DNA of 5,210 nucleotides from Actinomycetes bacterium. Its GTDB lineage: Bacteria; Actinomycetota; Acidimicrobiia; Acidimicrobiales; RAAP-2. Below the pieces are notes generated by a model. It was given only the letters and a program-made list of their open reading frames with translations, did no database searches and was not told the origin of the DNA. Below, in pieces: positions 1 to 5,097 of the stretch (position 1 is the first letter of the stretch; each line of letters starts with the position of its first letter). Made by a program: the position numbers and the translations under genes. The DNA lies in contig JAJYXS010000016.1 in assembly GCA_021801615.1 (NCBI GenBank), positions 1 to 5,210 on the forward strand, given 5' to 3'.

Positions 1-2
1 CG

Positions 3-198
3 ACCACGACCGTCTCAACCGCAGTGCTTCGCTGCCTCTGGTATGGCGTGTTCGGCCCACAACAGGTCCAGGTGGTGTTCGTCCGGGACCGCTCGAAGAA
101 CGGCTACGACATCGCCCTCGTCACCACCGACCTCGATGCGACCGCCGCCCAGATCGTCGAACGCTACGCCGCGCGCTGGTCGATCGAAGTCGCGATCG
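3..198 (+). pseudogene. IS4-superfamily transposase, upstream piece (interrupted)
   Basis: This is the C-terminal catalytic part of a DDE transposase, open at the window's left edge, so its start is not seen. The readable part contains LVTTDLDA, where the Asp at 129-131 is the likely second catalytic Asp. It then contains ERYAARWSIE, with Y at 165-167, R at 174-176 and E at 186-188, the first three residues of the YREK signature of IS4-type transposases. The gene is cut after the Ile codon 195-197. Beyond that the frame runs into the inserted element and stops at 342-344 with an unrelated tail. The rest of the protein resumes at 5097. What is seen: the motif and the frame-perfect rejoining. 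Inference: the enzyme is inactive while split. The exact IS family (IS701-like is my best guess) is uncertain. Confidence 0.88.
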
Positions 199-214
199 TT
201 TTCAGCAGTTCGAG
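193..214 (+). repeat. Left terminal inverted repeat with CGATCG core
   Basis: The left end reads CGATCG (core, 193-198), then TTTT, CA, GCAGTT. Compared with the reverse complement of 5076-5097, 18 of 22 positions agree, including the first ten without a break. The core is itself a perfect palindrome. This is the expected layout of a tyrosine recombinase site, where inverted arms flank a short crossover region. It lies inside the conserved catalytic motif of the interrupted transposase. Confidence 0.85.
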
Positions 215-253
215 GGGTGCGCGCTTCTGTTTCCCGAAACGCCTGGCAGTTCT

Positions 254-265
254 CGTCGGATACAC
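254..265 (+). repeat. Left subterminal 12-bp inverted repeat
   Basis: CGTCGGATACAC here is the exact reverse complement of GTGTATCCGACG at 5012-5023. It lies 55 nt inside the left end, while the partner lies 68 nt inside the right end. The match is perfect over 12 bp and stops on both sides. A match this long between two ends of about 90 nt is unlikely by chance. It is probably a protein-binding site shared by both ends, used to bring them together or to regulate tnpA. Confidence 0.7.
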
Positions 266-275
266 CAAGGCGTCA

Positions 276-281
276 TACCGT
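276..281 (+). promoter_or_regulatory. Possible -10 box (TACCGT) for a leaderless tnpA transcript
   Basis: TACCGT fits the actinobacterial TANNNT -10 pattern. It ends 7 nt before the GTG at 289, the usual distance from a -10 box to the transcription start. A transcript starting at or near 289 would be leaderless, which would explain why no ribosome binding site precedes this GTG. No convincing -35 box is visible. The 12-bp repeat at 254-265 would cover about -35 to -24 relative to that start. The hexamer is weak evidence alone, and read-through from the interrupted transposase could also drive the genes. Confidence 0.25.
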
Positions 282-288
282 CTCCCAC

Positions 289-1521
289 GTGCAGAACTGT
301 CTCGTTTCGGGCGGCCGCCGTGCGTTCCGCATCGAGCTGCCTGACGGCCGCCGGTACTGGAGCGTTATCGACGAGAACTACGACGCCGTCGAGCTGGCCG
401 ACCGCTTCCTCTTCGATCTGCGTTTCGGGAGGGACCGCGCCGAGTCGACGACGAGGGTCTATGCCGGGGAGCTCGCGAGGTTCCTCGCCTGGTGCGCGAC
501 GAGCGGTCGCAGCCTCGAGGTGGCAGCCCAGGAGCTGAGCCGCTTCGTGCTGTTGCTGCGCACCACGGCCACCGAGCGCCCTGGCGCGGGCCAGGGCCGG
601 TCGCCGGGTCCCGGCCGGATCAACCACGTCCTTGCCGTGGTGCGCGAGTTCTACAAGCACAGCGTCGCGCTCGGGGCCATCGACGCCTCGGTGCTAGCGT
701 CGCTCTACGAGGTGGCCGACGACCGGTTCCTCCCGGCCGAGCTGCGCCCAGAGGGCTCGGGCTTGCGCTACCGGGCCGCGCCGCGCCACCGGTTGCGGGC
801 CTCGAGGTCGGCACAGCCAGAGGCCGCGTCCCAAGCGGAGTGGGAGGCGCTGCTCGAGGCCGCGACCTGCTGGCGGGACCGCTTCTTGCTCGTGGTGCTG
901 TGGTTCTTGGGGCTTCGGATCGGCGAGGCCCTCGGGCTCCGCCGATGCGACCTGCACTTCGTCGAGCACGCCACAGGGATGGGTTGTGGGGTCGAGGGCC
1001 CGCACCTGCACGTCGTGCACCGGGAGGACAACCCCAACCACGCGTCGGCGAAGTCACGCAACGAACGCGTCGTGCCCGTCGGCCCGATCGTGCTCGCCTA
1101 CTACGACCGCTACAGCCACGAGCGCCTGTCGTGCCCGCAAGCTGATGGCTGCGACTTCGTGTTCGTGAACCTCTTCCACGCGCCACTCGGCCGGCCGATG
1201 AGCCCCTCGGCGTTCCGTCAGCGCCTGCGGAGCCTGTCTCGCCGGGCGGGGCTCGCACGGCCTGTGCACCCCCACATGCTCCGGCATGCGACCGGGACCC
1301 AGATGACCGAAGCAGGGGTGGCGATCGACGTCGTCCAGGCGCTCCTCGGCCACGGCTCGATCACCTCGACCCAGATCTACGTCCATCCGAGCGCCGCTCG
1401 GTTGCGCCAGGCCGTCGAGGCAGTGGAAGCCCTGAGCGTCACCCGCAACCACAGCAAGACGACCGAGCACGTCAAGAAAGCCAGAACGGCACCGACCAAG
1501 GGGGACGGCGATGGCCACTGA
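289..1521 (+). CDS. tnpA: TnpA-type tyrosine recombinase/integrase of a Tn554-like element
   Basis: This is a site-specific recombinase of 410 aa that should cut and rejoin DNA through a phosphotyrosine link at the element ends and target. The N-terminal core-binding (SAM-like) domain spans about residues 30-140 and contains DENYDAVELADRFLFDLR. The catalytic domain spans about 180-385. All active-site residues are visible: R210 (LGLRIGEAL), K255 (SAKSRNERVVPV), H329 and R332 (HPHMLRHATGT), H355 (LLGHGSI) and Y364 (STQIYVHPS). The order and the H-to-Tyr spacing of nine residues are normal, so it looks active. The frame is open upstream into the flanking transposase, but an ATG there lies outside the element. 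I chose GTG 289 because the product then begins as family members do; GTG 217 is the alternative. There is no clear ribosome binding site at either. The stop overlaps tnpB by 11 nt, implying coupled translation. The Lys/Arg-rich tail after 385 is typical. Confidence 0.9.
   Translation: MQNCLVSGGRRAFRIELPDGRRYWSVIDENYDAVELADRFLFDLRFGRDRAESTTRVYAGELARFLAWCATSGRSLEVAAQELSRFVLLLRTTATERPGAGQGRSPGPGRINHVLAVVREFYKHSVALGAIDASVLASLYEVADDRFLPAELRPEGSGLRYRAAPRHRLRASRSAQPEAASQAEWEALLEAATCWRDRFLLVVLWFLGLRIGEALGLRRCDLHFVEHATGMGCGVEGPHLHVVHREDNPNHASAKSRNERVVPVGPIVLAYYDRYSHERLSCPQADGCDFVFVNLFHAPLGRPMSPSAFRQRLRSLSRRAGLARPVHPHMLRHATGTQMTEAGVAIDVVQALLGHGSITSTQIYVHPSAARLRQAVEAVEALSVTRNHSKTTEHVKKARTAPTKGDGDGH
1498..1505 (+). 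promoter_or_regulatory. Ribosome binding site of tnpB
   Basis: AAGGGGGA lies 5 nt before the ATG at 1511, inside the last codons of tnpA. It is a strong Shine-Dalgarno match and fixes the tnpB start. The same octamer precedes orf4 at 4647-4654. Confidence 0.8.
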
Positions 1522-4060
1522 GGGTGCCGCTGCGCGCTTTGCACCTCTGCGCACCACACCAGCGCCGCCATCGATCGCCTCGATCATCGACTGGGGGCTG
1601 CTCGAGGCGAGGGGCTATGACCCGAAGACCCAGGTGTTCGCCCCGGCCGAAAGCGACCCGCTCTTCGGCTTCGTCGAGTGCAAGGCCGTCGCGTGCAGAC
1701 AGGTGGCTAGGACCCACCTCGGACTGTGCTGGCGATGCGATCAGCTGTGGCGGGCAGCCGGCGAGGACGTCGACTTCGCCTCCTTCTGTAAGACGGTGCC
1801 TCCGATGCTGCGTCGGCCCAGGACCGATGCGATGTGCGCGGTGTGCTGCACGCCCGGCCACGAGCGCCCCGTGCACTCCCACGGTCTGTGCGTCGCCTGC
1901 GTGCAGATGATGGAGAAGCGGGGCCAGACCCCAGAGCAGTACTTGGCCGGCGACGAGGAGTACCCCCCGGCGCAACCGCGGCCGGGCTTCGGGCGCTGTG
2001 CGGTGCCGAGCTGCGCTCGCCTTTCCTGGCGGGCCTCGCCCGCGCTCTGCCGCCCCCACGACCAGCGCTGGAAGGCAGAGGGACGGCCCAAGGGCCGGGC
2101 CATGCAGGTCTGGTGCTCTCGCCAAGGCTCGATCGACCGGGACTGCCGCGTAGTGGCGCTGTGTGCCCTTCCCGAGAAGGCCCGCCTCGAGATCCTCTAC
2201 GCGATCCAGCGCGCCGCCGCGCTCTGCCGCAAGGCGAGGCCGACCGACCTCCAGGCGGCGGTCAACCTGGTGCGGGTCCAAGGGGTGACATCGATCCTCG
2301 AGCTCGCGAAGGAGAGGATCCACTCTCACCCGGCGCGCCTTTTCCTCGCCTTTGCGACCGACCAGGTCGCACTCGCCCTCTCGACGCGAGAGACCGAGGC
2401 CGCAAAGGACGAATGGGACCTGCGGGTGTTCGGCCACATCCACGGCACGATGCGCTTCAGCGCGATCAGCCAGCGTTGGCTGCGTGAGACCGCTAAGGCG
2501 TGGGCGGCCGAACGCATCGACACGGTGCAGACCCCCCGGCCGCTGCAGGCGACGGTGTGGGCGCTGCGAGCCGTCTCGGAGTCGCTGCGGCGCAACCGAA
2601 GCGACGGCGGCGAGGACCCGACCCTCGTCGGACGGGCGGATCTCGTCGCTTTCGTGAACGACCTCTCCCATCTCGAGGCTCGAGGAGAGCTCGCCCACAC
2701 TACGAGGCGTCTGTTGGTGCGCCACTTGGACCTCTTCTTGCGCCAGGCACGGGCGATGGGCCTCAGCCAGCCCGGCGGGCCGATGCACGGCCTCCCCGAG
2801 AACGCAGTCGTCCATCCCGCCGACCACCTGCCCGAAGCGTCCCAGGAAGGCCAGGGACGGGCCCTTCCCCTGGTGGTCATGGGCCAGCTGCTCCACCCCG
2901 ACGCGCTCGGAACCTTGGAGGAGGCCTACGGGCCCGACCGCCGTGCGATGGTGGAGCTCGAGGCCAGGGTGGGCCGGCGCACCGGCGAGCTGTGTGCGCT
3001 CAGGCTCGAGTGCTTGGCCTTCGAGGAGATCGTCGGCGAGTCCGGCCAGCTGCGCTACGCCCCGGTCCTCGTCCATGACATGCCAAAGGTCGGCATCAAG
3101 GGCTACCGCCTGCCGATCGACGAGGAGACCGCCGAGATCATCCGCGTCCAACAAGCGCGCGTCGCTGCCCGCTATCCCGAGACTGACCAACGCCACTTGG
3201 CGCTCTTCCCGGCCACCTTGATGAACCCGCACGGCACGAAGGGCTGCAAGGTCGCGACCTTCGAGCTGCACTTCCGCGAGTGGGTGGACGCGCTTCCCGA
3301 GCTGAACGGGGAAGACGGCGAGCCCTACGACCGCTCTGGCATCAACATCTACTCGTTCCGCCACAGCTTTGCCCAGCGCCACGCCGACGCAGGCACCCCC
3401 ATAGAGGTACTGGCCGAGCTCATGGGCCACCGCCGCCTCACCACCACCCAGGCCTACTATCGGGTCTCCGAGAAGCGGAAGCGCAAGGCCGTCGACCTGC
3501 TCGCCTCGCTCCAAGTCGGCCACGACGGCCGACAGACCCGGCCGCTCGTCGAACGGCTCCTCGACACCGAGGCGGCACGGGAGGCTGTCGGCCAGGTCGC
3601 TGTCCCCTTTGGGATCTGCACCGAGCCGACCAACGTGAGGGCCCATGGCCAGGTCTGCCCGTTCCGCCACCAGTGTCTCGGCTGCAGCTACTTTCGGACC
3701 GACCCGAGCTTCTTGCCAGAACTGCGCAGCTACCTCACGAGGCTGCTCGCCGACAAAGAGCGCCTGCGCGCAGCGTTGCCAGAGCTCACCGAGTGGGCCC
3801 GCAACGCCGCAATCCCCTCGGCCGAAGAGATCTCGGCGCTGCGCCGGGTGATCGACCGCTGCGAGGGCCTGCTCGCCGGCCTGTCAGATGACGAGCGGGA
3901 TGCGGCCGAAGAAGCGATCGGGCTGCTGCGGCGTGCCCGAGCCCAGCTCGACACCTCGGTGCCGGTGCGCTTCCGGGGCGTGGTCGGCCAGCCCGAGGCG
4001 CGGCTCTACCCGAACCTCGAACGCGAGCGACGACGCAAAGGCGCAGACGATGACGCCTGA
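1511..4060 (+). CDS. tnpB: TnpB-type large tyrosine recombinase with N- and C-terminal zinc modules
   Basis: This is the second recombinase of the element, 849 aa, expected to act with TnpA at the same ends. Three Cys-rich modules form the N-terminus: C57/C62/C73/C76, C109/C112/C127/C130 and C163/C168/C180/H183. Each ends in a related pattern (LGLCWRCDQLW, HGLCVACVQMM, PALCRPHDQRW), suggesting a repeated zinc-binding unit. A helical region and core-binding domain (about 220-440) follow, then the catalytic domain (about 455-665). Its residues are R490 (GRRTGEL), K526 (DMPKVGIK), R617 (IYSFRHSFAQ), H640 (LMGHRRL) and Y649 (TTTQAYYRV). The HxxR position has Tyr614 instead of His, which I recall as common in actinobacterial relatives. 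The C-terminus holds GICTEPTNV...CPFRHQCLGCSYF, a further C703/C716/C722/C725 zinc site characteristic of the family, followed by helices with charged residues. The ATG at 1511 has a strong ribosome binding site and overlaps tnpA by 11 nt. The stop overlaps tnpC by 11 nt. Confidence 0.92.
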   Translation: MATEGAAARFAPLRTTPAPPSIASIIDWGLLEARGYDPKTQVFAPAESDPLFGFVECKAVACRQVARTHLGLCWRCDQLWRAAGEDVDFASFCKTVPPMLRRPRTDAMCAVCCTPGHERPVHSHGLCVACVQMMEKRGQTPEQYLAGDEEYPPAQPRPGFGRCAVPSCARLSWRASPALCRPHDQRWKAEGRPKGRAMQVWCSRQGSIDRDCRVVALCALPEKARLEILYAIQRAAALCRKARPTDLQAAVNLVRVQGVTSILELAKERIHSHPARLFLAFATDQVALALSTRETEAAKDEWDLRVFGHIHGTMRFSAISQRWLRETAKAWAAERIDTVQTPRPLQATVWALRAVSESLRRNRSDGGEDPTLVGRADLVAFVNDLSHLEARGELAHTTRRLLVRHLDLFLRQARAMGLSQPGGPMHGLPENAVVHPADHLPEASQEGQGRALPLVVMGQLLHPDALGTLEEAYGPDRRAMVELEARVGRRTGELCALRLECLAFEEIVGESGQLRYAPVLVHDMPKVGIKGYRLPIDEETAEIIRVQQARVAARYPETDQRHLALFPATLMNPHGTKGCKVATFELHFREWVDALPELNGEDGEPYDRSGINIYSFRHSFAQRHADAGTPIEVLAELMGHRRLTTTQAYYRVSEKRKRKAVDLLASLQVGHDGRQTRPLVERLLDTEAAREAVGQVAVPFGICTEPTNVRAHGQVCPFRHQCLGCSYFRTDPSFLPELRSYLTRLLADKERLRAALPELTEWARNAAIPSAEEISALRRVIDRCEGLLAGLSDDERDAAEEAIGLLRRARAQLDTSVPVRFRGVVGQPEARLYPNLERERRRKGADDDA
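4037..4041 (+). promoter_or_regulatory. Ribosome binding site of tnpC
   Basis: AAAGG lies 8 nt before the ATG at 4050, within the end of tnpB. It supports 4050 over the in-frame ATG at 4074, which has only a weak GGGACCGAG stretch ahead of it. It is weaker than the sites before tnpB and orf4, so translation is probably helped by coupling to tnpB termination. Confidence 0.6.
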
Positions 4061-4661
4061 TGGGACCGAGCCGATGCGAGCGGCCCGACGGCTCGACACC
4101 GAGCGCAAGCACGCCCTCGTGCTCGGCGCCACCGACGCCATGATCGAGGCCGGGCGCCATCCGAGCATCGCCGCGATCGCCCGCAGGGCCCGAGTCGGCC
4201 GCAAGTTCATCTACGACCATCCCGAGCTGCGGGCCGACGTCGAGGCGAGGATCGCTCGCTCGACCGCCCTCGAGACGAGCAAGCTCGCAGCCGCGGCGCA
4301 GGTGACCGGCGCCTCGCTTCGCGCAGAGGTGGAGAACCTCCGAGCCCAGAACCATCGCCTGGCCTCTCAGGTTCGCACCCTCGAGGCGCGTCTTTCCCGG
4401 GCCGAAGGCGCCCGTCTCGTCGCAGACGAGCTTGTGCCGCCAGGAGCCCTCGCCGAGCTCGCAGACCGCCAGCTCGCCGGGCGAGTGGCCGAGATCGACC
4501 ACCAGCTCTTCGACGCCAAAGAGGAGCTTCGACGCCTCGGTGAGGAGCTCGACGCAGCACGCACGATCAATCGAGAGCTCATGGCCGAGTCCAACCGTCG
4601 CCGAGGGCGCACCGACGTCCTGTCGGCTTCGAAGACCGCGCCGAGAAAGGGGGAGCGATGA
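4050..4661 (+). CDS. tnpC: TnpC/DUF6262-type transposition accessory protein
   Basis: The predicted protein is 203 aa, basic near its N-terminus. Residues about 10-70 resemble the start of TnpC/DUF6262 proteins: a helix rich in Arg and Ala, a helix-turn-helix-like stretch IAAIARRARVGRKFIYDHPE (40-59), then LRADVEARI. The rest is dominated by heptad-rich helices: one coiled coil at about 88-119 (VENLRAQNHRLASQVRTLEARL) and another at about 145-182 (VAEIDHQLFDAKEELRRLGEEL). They are separated by a break around VPPGALAEL. In Tn554, TnpC is not strictly essential but improves transposition and affects orientation; a similar role is inferred here. It may dimerise through the coiled coils and hold recombinase-DNA complexes. 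It starts within tnpB (11-nt overlap) and its stop overlaps orf4 by ATGA. An upstream extension of the frame to 3888 exists but lies over tnpB and lacks a ribosome binding site. No tyrosine recombinase motif is present. Confidence 0.82.
   Translation: MTPDGTEPMRAARRLDTERKHALVLGATDAMIEAGRHPSIAAIARRARVGRKFIYDHPELRADVEARIARSTALETSKLAAAAQVTGASLRAEVENLRAQNHRLASQVRTLEARLSRAEGARLVADELVPPGALAELADRQLAGRVAEIDHQLFDAKEELRRLGEELDAARTINRELMAESNRRRGRTDVLSASKTAPRKGER
4646..4655 (+). promoter_or_regulatory. Ribosome binding site of orf4
   Basis: AAAGGGGGAG, within the last codons of tnpC, ends 2 nt before the ATG at 4658. The spacing is short but the match is strong. Together with the ATGA overlap it argues that orf4 is genuinely translated. 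Confidence 0.7.
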
Positions 4662-4996
4662 GTACCGACCTGCCGATCGACACCATGTCGACCTGCTTTG
4701 ACACCGAACACTGGCCGGTTCATCCCGGAGGGCCGTTGATCGACGACGACAGCGCGGTTGCCGCCGAGCAGGCGATCGTGGAGCTCACGCTTCGCCGATC
4801 GCCGGCAAGCCTTGGGGACTGCCTAGCGGATCTGCACGCGATCGCGAGCCTGCTCGCTCAGCTGCGCCGCTGGATCCCAGCGTCGGTGGACGGCGCGAGG
4901 CACCAAGGCCATTCCTGGAGCGCGATCGCCGCTCAGCTGGCGGTCACTCCGACAGCGGCACGCCGCCGCCATCGCGCTTGCGACCCTGTGGCATAA
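4658..4996 (+). CDS. Small HTH-like protein, last gene of the element (unrecognised)
   Basis: The predicted protein is 112 aa and I do not recognise it. The first 30 residues are acidic and probably flexible (DTEHWPVHPGGPLIDDD). Residues about 33-75 look like two amphipathic helices (AAEQAIVELTLRR and LADLHAIASLLAQLRRW). Residues 84-106 read GHSWSAIAAQLAVTPTAARRRH, which fits the helix-turn-helix pattern of sigma-region-4-like and related small DNA-binding proteins (W-x2-I-A-x2-L-x-V-x3-A-x2-R-x-R). It is translationally linked to tnpC by an ATGA overlap and has a strong ribosome binding site. It is followed only by the repeat-bearing right end of the element. Possible roles are a directionality factor, a target or end-binding helper, or a repressor of the operon. 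None is shown by the sequence. The in-frame ATG at 4685 is a less likely start. Confidence 0.75.
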   Translation: MSTDLPIDTMSTCFDTEHWPVHPGGPLIDDDSAVAAEQAIVELTLRRSPASLGDCLADLHAIASLLAQLRRWIPASVDGARHQGHSWSAIAAQLAVTPTAARRRHRACDPVA

Positions 4997-5004
4997 CGAC
5001 GTGA

Positions 5005-5018
5005 GATACAAGTGTATC
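5005..5018 (+). repeat. Dyad at the right end, GATACA-AG-TGTATC
   Basis: Six-bp arms GATACA and TGTATC are separated by AG, 9 nt after the orf4 stop. The right half belongs to the 12-bp subterminal repeat (5012-5023), so that repeat is extended into a dyad only at this end. It is too short and lacks a T run, so it does not look like an intrinsic terminator. A dimeric protein-binding site is more likely. Confidence 0.5.
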
Positions 5019-5023
5019 CGACG
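5012..5023 (-). repeat. Right subterminal 12-bp inverted repeat
   Basis: GTGTATCCGACG is the exact reverse complement of CGTCGGATACAC at 254-265. It ends 68 nt before the right end of the element. Further in common with the left end, GCTGAAA at 5031-5037 is the reverse complement of TTTCAGC at 200-206. Confidence 0.7.
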
Positions 5024-5075
5024 CATATCCGCTGAAACACCGCCCTCACACTGGGATTTTCCCCGTGGCCTGGAT

Positions 5076-5097
5076 CGCAAACTGCATAAAACGATCG
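5076..5097 (-). repeat. Right terminal inverted repeat with CGATCG core
   Basis: Read on the minus strand from 5097, the end gives CGATCG, TTTT, AT, GCAGTT, TG. It matches the left end at 18 of 22 positions. The CGATCG at 5092-5097 is the second core copy. Immediately outside it the interrupted transposase resumes in frame with GAA GAT GCC AAA. Confidence 0.85.

Larger units (their letters stand above)
206..299 (+). repeat. Left-end motif cluster: CAGTTC copies and a GTTTC/GAAAC dyad
   Basis: The gene-free left end holds CAGTTC at 206-211 and again at 247-252 (41 nt apart). An inverted copy, GAACTG, lies at 294-299, with 7-nt arms CAGTTCT (247-253) and AGAACTG (293-299). Between the first two lies a dyad, GTTTC-CC-GAAAC, at 229-240. 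Such regularly placed short repeats near the ends could be accessory arm sites for the recombinases or TnpC. This is inference; the individual motifs are short and some may be chance. Confidence 0.4.
199..5091 (+). mobile_element. Tn554-like tyrosine-recombinase transposon, about 4.9 kb, nested in a transposase gene
   Basis: The element is bounded by CGATCG at both sides (193-198 and 5092-5097). It carries tnpA, tnpB, tnpC and a fourth small gene, all on the + strand with overlapping ends. Both boundaries are supported independently: the host transposase frame closes exactly when this segment is removed, and the ends form inverted repeats (TTTT inside left, AAAA inside right). Known for the family: Tn554 inserts site-specifically by tyrosine recombination around a 6-bp core, using TnpA, TnpB and TnpC. 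Almost all of the element is coding. Only about 90 nt at the left and 95 nt at the right are free of genes, and both stretches hold repeats. No passenger gene of recognisable cargo type is present. One CGATCG copy presumably belongs to the element and one to the target, so either end could be shifted by 6 nt. Confidence 0.88.

Noticed and set aside
43..288. Upstream extension of tnpA to an ATG at 43
   Set aside because: The extension begins inside the interrupted transposase, outside the element. It reads a different frame of that gene and gives a low-complexity Ser/Arg/Pro peptide.
24..344. A stand-alone 106-aa gene from GTG 24
   Set aside because: The codons before 24 stay open to the window edge in the same frame. 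The part after 198 is element DNA read by accident, so this is a truncated transposase with a chimeric tail.
1472..3670. Very long open frame (732 codons) on the minus strand opposite tnpB
   Set aside because: It lies antisense to a protein with clear recombinase and zinc motifs. Its translation is low-complexity, Leu/Ala/Gly/Arg-rich and shows no family motif. Such shadows are expected at this GC content.
289..4661. RIT element (three tyrosine recombinases in a row)
   Set aside because: The third gene, at 4050-4661, has no recombinase catalytic residues. It is an HTH plus coiled-coil protein, as in Tn554-type elements.
5054..5064. GGG-ATTTT-CCC-like hairpin as a terminator
   Set aside because: The stem is only three or four base pairs and no T run follows. 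I see no credible intrinsic terminator before the right end.
193..5097. CGATCG copies as a 6-bp target duplication of a DDE-type transposon
   Set aside because: The element encodes only tyrosine recombinases, which leave a shared core and make no gap-repair duplication. The core is also palindromic and continuous with the terminal repeat. The sequence alone cannot fully exclude it.
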